From: Mycolicibacterium sp. BiH015
Lineage (GTDB): Bacteria; Actinomycetota; Actinomycetes; Mycobacteriales; Mycobacteriaceae
Assembly: GCF_027706845.1 (NCBI RefSeq)
Contig: NZ_JAQGCZ010000008.1
Span: 1-64,000, forward strand
DNA: 64,000 bases
Reading direction: 5' to 3'
Position 1 is the stretch's first letter. Each line of letters opens with the position of its first letter. Under the pieces are notes generated by a model. The model did not search any database. It saw nothing but the letters and a program-made list of their open reading frames with translations, and was not told the origin of the DNA. The position numbers and the translations under genes are program-made. Positions 50,796 to 59,659 of this stretch are shown piece after piece.

Positions 50796-51648
50796 CGGAT
50801 ACTTCCTCTCCTGGCCACGTCATGCGGGCTGTCAAACTCATAAAAATTCTGCCGAGTTCGAAAGTTGGAGGCATCCGTAAGACTACCTACCCAACTACTG
50901 AAACCGTCGTGCCTGCCGGCGATGCGGATGAAACCTGGAACAGAGCTCAATAATGGCTAATGGCGCGGACATGGGTGTCCACTCCGGATACCAGATCAGC
51001 GTCAATATCACCGACGGAAAGCGAAGCCGAACTGTGCGGACCTTGCGTTAAAAATGACATGCCGACCAACATGTTGAAGAAACGTCAACGCCCGCCGACG
51101 TCTCGCGCACTACGTGGTGGCTGAGCCCGGCGACCGAAGCAGCATGCCGACAACACGGGTAGGCAGCTCGTCCGGGATATCGGTCACGGCTTCGACCGTG
51201 TGCGGTGTCTCGCGGTCCGTGTTCGCGGATTGCCACATGCCACGCGGTCATTAGTCTGGCGTAGGTGTCAATCCTGGGCTTCGATAAGGCGAACAAAAAT
51301 TGCCTTCTCGCGCCCCGTCTATGGTTACTGTTGCCGTTTATAATCGACCATTGTTATCGAGCTATGAGGTGGGTTCCGGCCATGCCTTTATGATTGCCTA
51401 CTTTTGCGCCCAATCTACTGATGGCCGGCGTGGAAAAAAGTTTTTGAACTAGCGCGAATATGTTGGTGCTGAGGCAATCAATTCTGCGATGTCGGCGAGA
51501 CAAACTCTTGGTTCGCGTATTTGCGCTTCGGCCATACTTTCGAATCCGCTCTGACTCGAAGAAAGCTGCTGGAGCGCGTTTCGTCGACCCACCGCATGCG
51601 ATCAGAGTTCATCTCGCCGACTCGTGAGTTGATCCAGAAAGACGCCGC
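50796..51648. other. AT-richer intergenic region upstream of carAa
   Basis: No gene is supported. Near carAa it contains promoter site C. The 51280-51520 part is visibly AT-rich (runs such as AACAAAAATTG and GGAAAAAAGTTTTTG) and may hold promoter or terminator elements of the second reductase gene, which ends at 51649. Confidence 0.5.
50846..50897 (-). promoter_or_regulatory. Shared promoter/activator site C (before carAa copy 1)
   Basis: Minus strand: GTAGTTGGGTAGGTAGTCTTACGGATGC (given as positions 50897-50871; key core CGGATGC 50877-50871), 19 bases, then CAGAAT (50851-50846) inside CGGCAGAAT. Weaker than A and B in the left repeats, but the core and spacing are the same. Confidence 0.62.
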
Positions 51649-52881
51649 CTACACCGCCAGCGTGTCGGTCAACGCCACGGCGCAGTCAGCGAGTTTGGCG
51701 ATGTTCGCCGCCGAACGAGACTGGATGAGCTTTCTGATGTCTCCGGCCCCGTCCATCATGTTGACGTTCATGCCCGCCAGCACTTGCTTGTCGGAGTCGA
51801 GCCAGAACGCACTGAAGGCGCGTCCGTCGACGTCCCCGCGGAACACCACGCGCTCGTATCGCGGCGCATAGCCGACGTACTCCATGGCCAGGTCGTACTG
51901 GTCGGTGTAGAAGTAAGGAAGCTCGTCGTAGACCGCTTCGGTGCCGACGATGCCCGCGGCGGCGACCGTCGGTTGAGTTTCGGCTGTGGCCCAATGTTCG
52001 GACCGCACCGGAACACCGTAGTGGGGATGGGTCGCCGTGGCGATGTCACCCACGGCGAAGATATCGGACTGGCTGGTGCGCAGTGACGCGTCGACCAGAA
52101 CACCGCCGCCAGACACCGTCAGGCCGGCTTGCTCGGCGAGTTCGACGTTTGGCTGTGCTCCGATCGCGACCAGCACCGCATCAGCATCGATTGTCGTGCC
52201 GTCGGTCAACCGCACGCCCCGCGCTCTTCCGGCCTCGGTAACGATTTCGGCAACGCCAGTGCTGGGCAGCAGTCGCGCACCATGTTCGCCGTGGAGGTCC
52301 GCGAAGACTTTCCCGACTTCGGGTCCTAGCGGGGCGAGCGGCAAACGCCCAGACTCTACGACGCTCACCTCGAGCCCCATCTCTCGCGCGACGGCAGCGA
52401 CCTCGAGCCCGATGAAACCGGCGCCGATGACGACCAGCGAGGAACTGCGTGTCAGCGCGTCTTTGAGCGCTGCGGCATCTTCGTAGGTGCGCAAGCGGTA
52501 AACGCCCTCGGCATCTGCGCCCTCCACGGGCAGCCTGCGCGCGCGGGAGCCCGTTGCCAACAGCAGCTTGTCGTACCCGACGCGGTTCGCGTCGCCGAGT
52601 GTGACGGTGCGCTCTACCGTATTGATCGCGGTGACCGCAGTACCCAGGTTTAGGTCCACGTGCTGTTCGCTGAACCACTGCTCGTTGACCATGGTGAAGT
52701 CGGGCAGTGACATCTTGCCCAACAAGAATCCCTTCGAGAGCGGCGGGCGCGCGTAGGCCATGAGCTTTGACTGGTCAAACATGGCGATGGGACCGTCAAA
52801 CCCCTTCTGACGCAGTGCTCCCGCGCTCTTGACGGCTGCCAGGCCGCCCCCGACTATGACGACTCCGGATGAATGTGTCAT
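51649..52881 (-). CDS. Ferredoxin reductase, FAD/NAD(P)H (CarAd type, copy 2)
   Basis: 410-aa oxygenase-coupled reductase: VVIVGGGLAAVKSAGALRQ, YARPPLSKGFLLGKM, VVIGAGFIGLEVAAVAREM near 145, FAVGDIATATHP near 280 and the C-terminal MEYVGYAPRYERVVFRGDVDG. Ribosome site GGAAGGA before ATG 52881. Different in sequence from the 43852-45069 enzyme, so not a recent duplication. It may serve the second CarAa or another oxygenase. Divergent from the MarR gene, with the palindromic operator between them. Confidence 0.87.
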   Translation of the reverse strand: MTHSSGVVIVGGGLAAVKSAGALRQKGFDGPIAMFDQSKLMAYARPPLSKGFLLGKMSLPDFTMVNEQWFSEQHVDLNLGTAVTAINTVERTVTLGDANRVGYDKLLLATGSRARRLPVEGADAEGVYRLRTYEDAAALKDALTRSSSLVVIGAGFIGLEVAAVAREMGLEVSVVESGRLPLAPLGPEVGKVFADLHGEHGARLLPSTGVAEIVTEAGRARGVRLTDGTTIDADAVLVAIGAQPNVELAEQAGLTVSGGGVLVDASLRTSQSDIFAVGDIATATHPHYGVPVRSEHWATAETQPTVAAAGIVGTEAVYDELPYFYTDQYDLAMEYVGYAPRYERVVFRGDVDGRAFSAFWLDSDKQVLAGMNVNMMDGAGDIRKLIQSRSAANIAKLADCAVALTDTLAV

Positions 52882-53257
52882 GTGTGTTCCTTCCCGTTCA
52901 TACGATTGTCTTGCGACGCCTTGCGTGTCATCGCCTGCTCACGCTTGGTGCTCGGCAGCAGACTTCCGGGTACCTGCTAAGCTAGCATTACTTGCGTGCG
53001 CACGCAATAAGCCGCTCCGGTCCAGTGACGTCGAGTTTCACACGCCATGTCGAGTTGACGGATTCTTGTCGACACTGGCCAGTGGCGCCCCGAAGTACCG
53101 CCCCGTATGTCGATTCGATGAGGCCTGATCCGATGAATCACGCTTGCACCCGTCTCACAGATGTCTGCTCAATACCACCGTGGCCGCACCCCGGTATTCA
53201 CCTCGGAGGGCATCGATCGACCGAGTCGCTAGCTGTCTCCGCTGCCGGCGCGCTCAG
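52882..53257. other. Divergent promoter region, reductase 2 / MarR 1
   Basis: 376 bases without a gene; contains the palindrome at 52992-53007 about 110 bases from the reductase ATG. The rest shows nothing I can assign. Confidence 0.5.
52992..53007. promoter_or_regulatory. MarR-type palindromic operator 2
   Basis: TTGCGTGCGCACGCAA, a perfect 16-bp palindrome with flanking near-symmetry (TTAC...AATAA). On the plus strand it directly follows ATTACT, as operator 1 follows TATACT. Confidence 0.7.
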
Positions 53258-53773
53258 GTGAGAACTACATGGACGTCCAAGACATATGAGACGGCGCGCG
53301 ACGCGGACGCAGCCGTAGGGCGCCTGTATCAGCAGGCTGCCCTCTGGCAGCAGTTCGTGCGCACCTACCACATATTGGTGGACGAGCTGGCCCGCCGAAT
53401 GTTGCGCGATCATCAAGTGGCGCTGACGTGGTTCGATGTCCTGGTCTGTCTCGCCGAGGTGCCCGGCGGGCGACTGAGTCAACGAACCTTCCGCGAGCAG
53501 TTGCTTCTCAGTGAGAGCGGCGTGAGTCGCATGCTGGCACGCATGGAACGCGAGGGATTGATTCGCCGCGAGAGTTCCACCCACGACAAGCGGGCGCTTG
53601 ACGTCACGATCACTCAACACGGATCGATCACACTGCGTGCGGCGATCGAATCGCACATCCGCATCGTCGACGCATCGTTCACCGATAGGTTTTCCGACGT
53701 CGATCGTCGTGCGCTGAAGCGTATTTCGCACAAGCTTGCGCTTCGACGCAATGTGACACCAGTCGGGGAATAG
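53258..53773 (+). CDS. MarR-family transcriptional regulator 1
   Basis: 171-aa winged-helix regulator: LWQQFVRTYHILVDELARRM, the recognition region LLLSESGVSRMLARMEREGLI and the wing DKRALDVTITQHG. GTG 53258 is chosen because family similarity begins shortly after; the ribosome site is weak, and the frame upstream (to 53144) has no resemblance. Paralogue of the next gene, with the recognition helix nearly identical. Located by a perfect palindrome, it is the likely ligand of that site. Confidence 0.83.
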   Translation: MRTTWTSKTYETARDADAAVGRLYQQAALWQQFVRTYHILVDELARRMLRDHQVALTWFDVLVCLAEVPGGRLSQRTFREQLLLSESGVSRMLARMEREGLIRRESSTHDKRALDVTITQHGSITLRAAIESHIRIVDASFTDRFSDVDRRALKRISHKLALRRNVTPVGE

Positions 53774-54044
53774 AGCGCTGCTTAGTCGCGACGCCTTCCG
53801 CCTCAGATCAGCGCGGTCTTCGTTCGGTTAAACAGGAATGCCTTAACGTGACGAGAGGACGAGCCATGTCACGGGGACCGGCCCCAACCTGAGCAAATGA
53901 CAGCGGGATGAACGATTTGCGCGGGGTTGCGCGAGCGTGCGCGTCTATCAACCGGCGCGCGACCATCGAACATCGTCAGCGACCCGCCGAGTGACCGTCG
54001 CTGACAGATCCATGCGCGGTGCCTTATCGTTGAAACCTCGAAAT
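53774..54044. other. Intergenic region between the two MarR genes
   Basis: No gene is supported; the right part leads into the candidate operator of MarR 2. Confidence 0.5.
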
Positions 54045-54068
54045 TTATGTGCTTGCGCCATCACATAA
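54045..54068. promoter_or_regulatory. Candidate autoregulatory operator of MarR 2
   Basis: TTATGTG (54045-54051), 10 bases, CACATAA (54062-54068): perfect 7-bp arms, 35 bases before the MarR 2 ATG. Distinct from the TTGCGTGC palindrome, suggesting different specificity or a different regulator. Confidence 0.5.
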
Positions 54069-54102
54069 GCTTGGCGTGGGCGGCGGTGCAAAAGGAGGCA
54101 CG

Positions 54103-54612
54103 ATGACGGGCACACTAGGCAAGCCACCCGCGGCTCGTGCGCGTACCACCGGCAAGTCCGACCGTGCTCTGGCCGCTGCCGTAGCGCGGCTGACTGAGCG
54201 AACCGCTCTCTGGCAAGAGTTCATGCGCCTGTACCGCACGATTGTCGACGAAATGGCTGAGCAGATGATGCGCGACCATCGACTGCCCCTGGAATGGTTC
54301 GACGTGCTCGCTCACCTCGCCGAGCTTCCAGGCAAGCGTCTCGGCCAGCGTCAACTTCGAGACCGATTGTTACTGAGCGAGAGTGGAGTAAGCCGCATGC
54401 TGGCTCGGATGGAGCATGAAGACTTGATTGCACGTGCTTCTTCTGCGGACGACAAGCGAGCGATTGACATCACCATGACCGCACGCGGGCAAGCGCAGTT
54501 GATGCAGGCCATAGAGTCTCACACCCGCCTCGTTGCAGAGCTTTTCACGGATCGACTGAGTGAGACTGACCGTCAAGCTCTGGGAAGGATTGTACGCAAG
54601 CTACTCGCGTAA
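54103..54612 (+). CDS. MarR-family transcriptional regulator 2
   Basis: 169-aa MarR protein: LWQEFMRLYRTIVDEMAEQMM, LLLSESGVSRMLARMEHEDLI and DKRAIDITMTARG. Near-consensus ribosome site AAAGGAGG 6 bases before ATG 54103 decides the start. Closely related to MarR 1 over the whole domain. MarR proteins in catabolic clusters usually bind aromatic acids or their CoA esters. Confidence 0.88.
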   Translation: MTGTLGKPPAARARTTGKSDRALAAAVARLTERTALWQEFMRLYRTIVDEMAEQMMRDHRLPLEWFDVLAHLAELPGKRLGQRQLRDRLLLSESGVSRMLARMEHEDLIARASSADDKRAIDITMTARGQAQLMQAIESHTRLVAELFTDRLSETDRQALGRIVRKLLA

Positions 54613-54876
54613 GCGGAGCCGCCCGGCGGCGGTGACCGCGCGGCTGCCAACCTCTTCAAACTGGCAGCCGACTTTCTTCTGGCCTGGCTGAAGATACCGC
54701 TCACAGGCCAACGCCCGTCCACTTGGGCGAAGCCGGTAGGACCACGCGGGATGTTCTTCCCTGCAGGCCGCACTCCCTGCACGGCCGTCGACATCGGCAC
54801 GTGCCACCGTCACACGGCCAGCGGTGGGCGACGTACGGGACTGCCCCGGGTTCAGTTGACTCGCAGGGTGTGAATT

Positions 54877-55743
54877 TCAGGCCGCGGTTGCGACCGGTGT
54901 GTGAAGCAGTTCGAACTCTATCGGGGTGAGCCTGCCGAGGGCGCGTTGGCGCCGGCGTCGGTGGTAGGTCCGCTCAATCCAGGTCACGATGGCCAGGCGA
55001 AGTTCGGCTCGGGTCGACCAGCGCCGCCGATCGAGAACGTTGCGTTGCAGAAGAGCGAAGAACGACTCCATGGCGGCGTTGTCCCCGCAAGCGCCCACGC
55101 GGCCCATCGATCCGTGTAACCCGTTGTGCGACAGTGCATGGACAAATTTTCGCGATCGAAATTGGCTACCCCTGTCGGAGTGGACGATCGTCGCGACAGG
55201 CGATCGAAGCGCCACGGCATGGTCCAGGGCAGTCACGGCCAACGTGGACTTCATTCGGGAGTCGATGGAGTAGCCCACGATCCGGTTGGAGTAGACGTCT
55301 TTGATCGCGCAGAGGTAGAGCTTGCCTTCGTCGGTGCGGTGCTCGGTAATGTCGGCCAGCCAGACCTGGTTGGCAGCCTGGGCGCTGAACTGACGCTGCA
55401 CCAGGTCGTCATGCACCGGCGGGCCGGATCGACGATTTAGCCCACGCTTCTTGGCGAAGATCGACCAGATCCGCTCCTGCGAGCATAGCCGTGCGACGCG
55501 GTTCTCCCCGGCGGTGATCCCGCGGCCTGGCAGTTCGTCGGCAATGAATCGGTAGCCGAATGCGGGGTCATCGGCGTGGATGGCGCGGGCGGCGTTGATC
55601 AGGTGGGCATCGTCCCAATCCCGCTGTGACAGGGGTGCTTTGCGCCACTTGTAGAACGCCTGGGTGGAGAATCCCAGGACCCGGCAGGTCACCGTGACGG
55701 GCACGCCGTCCGCGGCAAGGTCGAGGACCAGCGGGTACATCAT
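54877..55743 (-). CDS. IS3-family transposase OrfB
   Basis: 288-aa integrase-type transposase. DDE residues: D in VWLADITEH, D in VHSDRGSQF and E in NAAMESFFALLQ; N-terminal HTH_21 (GYRFIADELPGRGITAGENRV). Its ATG overlaps the OrfA stop by 4 bases (ATGA), after an AAAA run that could support frameshifting as in other IS3 elements. Appears intact. Confidence 0.92.
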   Translation of the reverse strand: MMYPLVLDLAADGVPVTVTCRVLGFSTQAFYKWRKAPLSQRDWDDAHLINAARAIHADDPAFGYRFIADELPGRGITAGENRVARLCSQERIWSIFAKKRGLNRRSGPPVHDDLVQRQFSAQAANQVWLADITEHRTDEGKLYLCAIKDVYSNRIVGYSIDSRMKSTLAVTALDHAVALRSPVATIVHSDRGSQFRSRKFVHALSHNGLHGSMGRVGACGDNAAMESFFALLQRNVLDRRRWSTRAELRLAIVTWIERTYHRRRRQRALGRLTPIEFELLHTPVATAA

Positions 55744-56036
55744 TTTGGGTTGGCATCCCGCGACAGGTAGCCAACCGCGCGGCGCATCACCTCAGCCTCC
55801 TGCTCGAGGAGCTTGATCCGCTTGTGCGCTTCGCGCAGCTGCGCGGCCATGTCGTCAGCATCGGCCGCTGAGGCGGGCTGGCCGCGGCCATCCTCACGGT
55901 CAGCGATCTTGAGCCAGCGGTGCAGGCAGGCCTCCGAGATGCCGAAGTCTTTCGCGATCTGGCGCAGCGGAGCCTCGCCCTTGCGGGCCACGGCGATGAC
56001 GTCGGCTCGGAACTCGGCGGGAAACGGTGTCGGCAC
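55740..56036 (-). CDS. IS3-family transposase OrfA
   Basis: 98-aa helix-turn-helix protein (LRQIAKDFGISEACLHRWLKIADR) with a leucine-zipper-like C-terminus (REAHKRIKLLEQEAEVMRRAVGYLS). Binds the IS ends and joins OrfB. Intact. Confidence 0.9.
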   Translation of the reverse strand: MPTPFPAEFRADVIAVARKGEAPLRQIAKDFGISEACLHRWLKIADREDGRGQPASAADADDMAAQLREAHKRIKLLEQEAEVMRRAVGYLSRDANPK

Positions 56037-56108
56037 GAGATTGATCCTTCCAGCAAGGACGAATCCTCACAGGTCAGGAGTCAACTAAACCGGGGGCAGT
56101 CCCTACCC

Positions 56109-56124
56109 TTGCGCGCGCACGCAA
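56109..56124. promoter_or_regulatory. MarR-type palindromic operator 3
   Basis: TTGCGCGCGCACGCAA, one base from operator 2 and followed by the same AATAA. It lies 5 bases after the IS3 end and about 100 bases before the nitroreductase-type gene. Confidence 0.62.
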
Positions 56125-56224
56125 TAAATGGAAGTATGGACGAGTCGGCTCCGGTTACCGAGATCTGCTGCGTTAGGTGCACAGCCGGACAGCCGAGGAA
56201 CTTCGAATAGGTTGGGCTAGACGG

Positions 56225-56635
56225 ATGACACTTACCGGAGACTACATCCCGGGCCCGTGGGATTGGGTCCACACCACCGCCGGCGGGGTCAAGATGAAAG
56301 GCAGCCCTCTCGTCTTGCTGACGACCATCGGCGCCAAGACCGGCGATATTCGCAGGGTTCCCCTAATGCGCATTGAGCACGGCGGCCAGTATGCGGTGGT
56401 GGCCTCGTTGGGCGGCGCGCCAAGAAACCCAGGCTGGTACTACAACGTCAAGGCGCACCCGCGCGTCGAGCTCCAAGACGGCCCCATACCGAGAGAGTTC
56501 CACGCGCGCGAAGTGTTCGGCGACGAAAAGGCGCTCTGGTGGCACCGAGCGGTCGCGGTCTGGCCCGACTATTCCGATTACCAGGCCAAGACCGATCGAA
56601 CTATCCCAGTGTTCGTCCTGACCCCGACGACTTGA
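56225..56635 (+). CDS. Deazaflavin(F420)-dependent nitroreductase-family protein (Ddn-like)
   Basis: 136-aa split-barrel protein: LTGDYIPGPWDWVHTTAGG, LLTTIGAKTGDIRRVPLMRIEHGGQYAVVASLGGAP, NPGWYYNVKAHPRVELQDG and VWPDYSDYQAKTDRTIPVFVL. Ddn relatives use reduced F420 to reduce quinones, nitro compounds or enones. ATG 56225 is chosen from the family N-terminus; a GTG at 56177 would add 16 residues. Under the third MarR-type palindrome, it might reduce toxic quinone-like products of aromatic oxidation. That role is an inference. Confidence 0.85.
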   Translation: MTLTGDYIPGPWDWVHTTAGGVKMKGSPLVLLTTIGAKTGDIRRVPLMRIEHGGQYAVVASLGGAPRNPGWYYNVKAHPRVELQDGPIPREFHAREVFGDEKALWWHRAVAVWPDYSDYQAKTDRTIPVFVLTPTT

Positions 56636-56898
56636 CAGCCAATACGTAATGCTCCGAACCTGAGCATACCCCGGAAATTGGACCGCGAGTGCGCGGTGCA
56701 ACTCGGCTGCAGCGCCCACGCGCGCAGGCCCGCACGCTGCTGTAGGCGCTGAGACAATCGCCGGTCGGAAGCGCCGGCAGACCGCGCTCAGGGCGCGACG
56801 CGCGACCCCGGACAACCGTCAAACGCGTTCGCTTCGCGTGCGAATCGACCAGAACCGTCGCTCCACGGCGGGACTCTAGCGGCCAGTCCGCCCGCTTT

Positions 56899-57050
56899 GG
56901 CCTGGCGATCGTGACCTGGATCGAGTGGATCTACCACCGACGCCGACGCTCGGCAGGCTCACCTCCGTAGAGTTCGAACTGCTCCGCACACGAGTCGCAA
57001 CCGCGGCCTGAAATCCACACCCCGCGAGTCAACTGATCCCGGGCAGTCCC
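56899..57050 (+). pseudogene. IS3 OrfB 3' remnant with terminal repeat
   Basis: Encodes LAIVTWIEWIYHRRRR, then in another frame LGRLTSVEFELLRTRVATAA and a stop, matching the end of the OrfB at 54877, followed by an IS terminal repeat GAGTCAACTGATCCCGGGCA... ending at 57050. Opposite orientation to the intact copy. A few codons are lost at the frame change. A relic of a related element. Confidence 0.85.
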
Positions 57051-57129
57051 TCTATGTCCTGAGACCACACAGGTCAAGGCCAGATTTAACGTTAGCCGAG
57101 GACCCCTTAGTGGTCGGAAGAACCGCGGT

Positions 57130-57813
57130 ATGACGGGCAGATCACAGATCGAGTTCTTCGGCGGCGTGCCCGCCCGGCTGGTCTGCGACAACCTCAAAAC
57201 AGGAGTGATCCGCCCCGATCTGTATGACCCGCTGATCAATCTGGCCTACGGGGAATTGGCGGCGTTCTACGGCACGTTGATCGACCCCGCGCGGGCCAAC
57301 AAGCCCAAAGACAAACCCCGCGTCGAGCGGCCCATGCCCTACATTCGGGACTCCTTCTGGGCAGGCCGGCAGTTCGTATCGATCCCGCAGATGCAACGTG
57401 AGGGGCTGCGCTGGTCTCGTGAGGTTTACGGCACCCATAAGCACCGCGGGCTGGGCGGCGCTACACCTTCGGCGGTATTCGACGCTGCAGGGCGTAACGC
57501 ATTAATCCCGTTGCCGCGCAGACTTTTTAAACCGGTCGTCTACACCGTCGGCACAGTCGCCCCAGATTGCCACGTCCGCTCCGGCAAGGCGTTCTACTCG
57601 GTGCCCTGGCGGCTGCTGGGCCAGAAAGTCACCGTCCGCGCCGCCGGGGACGTGGTGCAGATCTTCCACCGCCCCCAAAGACTGGTATCCGCTGTTCCCG
57701 AACCCGGTCGTCGCTGAATCGCTGCTCGACCGGTTGATCAACACCAGCCATCAAGTCCTGATGGACGGACCGTCCTACCGACCTCGGAAACGACCCGGAC
57801 CCGCCACCACCTG
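57130..57813 (+). pseudogene. IS21-family relic: IstA C-terminal part joined to IstB C-terminus
   Basis: IstA catalytic and C-terminal portion (EFFGGVPARLVCDNLKTGV, RVERPMPYIRDSFW, RSGKAFYSVPWRLLGQKVTV), then after about 57669 in another frame DWYPLFPNPVVAESLLDRLINTSHQ, the typical IstB end (given here by its key residues WYPLFPNPVVAESLL). The IstA N-terminus and most of IstB are missing. Followed at 57888-57939 by IS21-type end repeats (GAGGAATTACGTGACC). Confidence 0.8.
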
Positions 57814-57887
57814 ACAACCCCACAAACCGCCCGCTACCCTCACCACAGCAGGGCCCGAAACTGGAGTGACTCCAGAGTCAGTACGGC

Positions 57888-57939
57888 TGACCATGAGGAA
57901 TTACGTGACGGCAACCCTGAGGAATTACGTGACCGTCGG
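57888..57939 (+). repeat. IS21-type terminal repeats, right end of the relic
   Basis: Two copies of TGAGGAATTACGTGAC, 21 bases apart, ending GTCGGCAGTG. A related pair lies at 59081-59141 beside the other IstA piece. Confidence 0.7.
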
Positions 57940-58289
57940 CAGTGCTGCGCGATGCATCAGATATACCGTCGATGGAGCTAGATGGCTCGGTCAACCACGT
58001 GCCCCAACTTCCCGCGGGCCGGGTCGTACGATGCGCCGCACTCATACGCCCCTCGAGTTGCTCCGAATAGCTCTGTGTAGCAGCCGCATTCGGTGAACAT
58101 GAGTCACCGACGTGTTAACGGGTGGCGGCATCCGGGTTGATGCATCAGATGAAAACGGGGGACTTGTTCGTGGATAACGAAGGTTATCCATCAAATTCCT
58201 GTGTGTCTTCAACGGCGTCCTGATTGCAGTAGGTGTGTGGTCTGTCGGTGTGCGGTGAAGTGGGCCTGTGAGGGGTGAGCTTAGTTGTG

Positions 58290-58945
58290 GTGAGGAGGGG
58301 GCGAGGAAACGACGGACAGCGGTGGATGAGTGAGGCACCGAACGCCGCGACATGCGAAGCGTTCCAGGATGTCTGGTCCATCCGCACGACCGGCTGGATG
58401 AACAGAGCGCGGGAGCACGACAGGATCATCGCGAACACCCACACCCCGACCCGGCGGCCCGTCGCGGGGTCGAACCACATTCCCAACTTGCCGTAGTCGA
58501 TCTGGGCCTCGCTGCCCGGGTCGACCGCACCCCGGGGCACAGTCACCTTGTCTTCGAGGTGCTGCTCGGCGAATGTCGTTGCGATGTAACGCCGCACCGT
58601 CGACTCAGAAACATCCACACCGCGGTCATCACGCAGGCGTTGGGCGATGGTGGCCACCGTCACCGGCACATCGAGCTGTTCAGCGACCCAGTCCCGGTGC
58701 ACCGCGATCTGATCCCAGGTCAGCGCCCGCACGCTCGGATCGGTCAGCTCCGGGAACCACCGTCCGATCCGTTCCCGCCACGCCTGCTCATCAAAGAGTT
58801 CTGCCGGCGGGGGCTGCAAGCCTTCGGCGACGGCCGGTGCCACGTATTCGCGGATGGTTTTGCGGTCGATGCCCAGTGCGTCTTGAATCTGCACCTGGGA
58901 TCGGCCGGCATGCCAGTGCCGGAACATCTCCACGAAGTCAGTCAC
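58290..58945 (-). pseudogene. IS21-family relic: IstA N-terminal part
   Basis: Starts GTG 58945 with VTDFVEMFRHWHAGRSQVQI, the IS21 HTH (GIDRKTIREYVAPA), the first catalytic-domain Asp in AQIDYGKLGMWFD and ends near QTSWNASHVAAF. The next expected block (EFFGGVPARL) is found instead on the plus strand at 57150. The two pieces therefore look like one transposase broken and inverted. Confidence 0.8.
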
Positions 58946-59080
58946 GTTCCACGATCTCCTCGCCAACTCAAGGCCCCTTCCAAGGCCTCGGGCAAGGCAC
59001 TTGAACGGAGCGAACCTGAGCAGCACCCCAACCCCGACCGGACACGCCCCAAGGGGTGGGGAACTAGGTGACGGCAGGTG

Positions 59081-59141
59081 AGGAAATACGTGAAGGACAA
59101 CCCCTCAAACCTGGGGAATTACGTGACCGCTGACAGTGTCA
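59081..59141 (+). repeat. IS21-type terminal repeats, left end of the relic
   Basis: TGAGGAAATACGTGAAGG and GGGGAATTACGTGACCG, ending CTGACAGTG, upstream of the IstA N-terminal relic; counterpart of 57888-57939. Confidence 0.65.
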
Positions 59142-59221
59142 CCTAGTCGCAGCGACACCCTGGTCCTGGAGCTCTGACGTTTCCCGACTCTCGAAAGACG
59201 ACGACGATGCCCACACTGTGC

Positions 59222-59462
59222 CCCCACCGCCCTGCCCATCTACGACGCCGACCCGTTTAGCGACGAACTCCTCGAAGATCCTCTCCCCTTGCACGCCGTG
59301 CTGCGTGAAGCGGGCCCGGTGTGTTATCTGAGCGCCTACGGCGTCTACGCGCTCGCCCGCTGCGAACATGTGCGGGCCGCATTGAGCAACTGGCAGGACT
59401 TTCAGTCCTCGGCCGGTGTCGGACTGTCGAACTATAGACGCGAAAAGCTCTGGCGCCCAACG
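59222..59462 (+). pseudogene. Cytochrome P450, N-terminal fragment
   Basis: Reads LPIYDADPFSDELLEDPLP, LHAVLREAGPVCYLSAYGVY, ALARCEHVRAALSNWQDFQS and SAGVGLSNYRREKLWRP, the typical first 80 residues of a bacterial P450 (CYP). No haem-binding cysteine region follows; the sequence joins methyltransferase-like code at about 59465-59475. It is a truncated remnant, probably fused by deletion. Confidence 0.72.
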
Positions 59463-59659
59463 AGCCTGCACAGAGTTTGTTCATGTACTTCCACGAGCAC
59501 GAGGTGCACGCGCTCAACACTGAGATCGCGCACCGACTCTCCGGTTGCGAGATGCTATTCGACGTAATTCCTCGCTGGTTCTCCAAAAGTGTCGGCGTCG
59601 GGTGAACACTGACCCCTAATCGTCGGCCGAATTCGGACCCCTCGGTTGATTCTGAGGAT

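Larger units (their letters stand above)
54837..56103 (-). mobile_element. Complete IS3-family insertion sequence with TSD
   Basis: 1267-bp element. Terminal inverted repeats at 54837-54862 (GGGACTGCCCCGGGTTCAGT...) and 56078-56103 match at 24 of 26 positions. A 3-bp target duplication TAC flanks it (54834-54836 and 56104-56106). Contains orfA and orfB on the minus strand. It inserted a few bases from the third MarR-type palindrome. Confidence 0.93.

Noticed and set aside
51521..51871. A 116-codon plus-strand open frame
   Set aside because: Mostly antisense to the second ferredoxin reductase; the unique part shows no motif.
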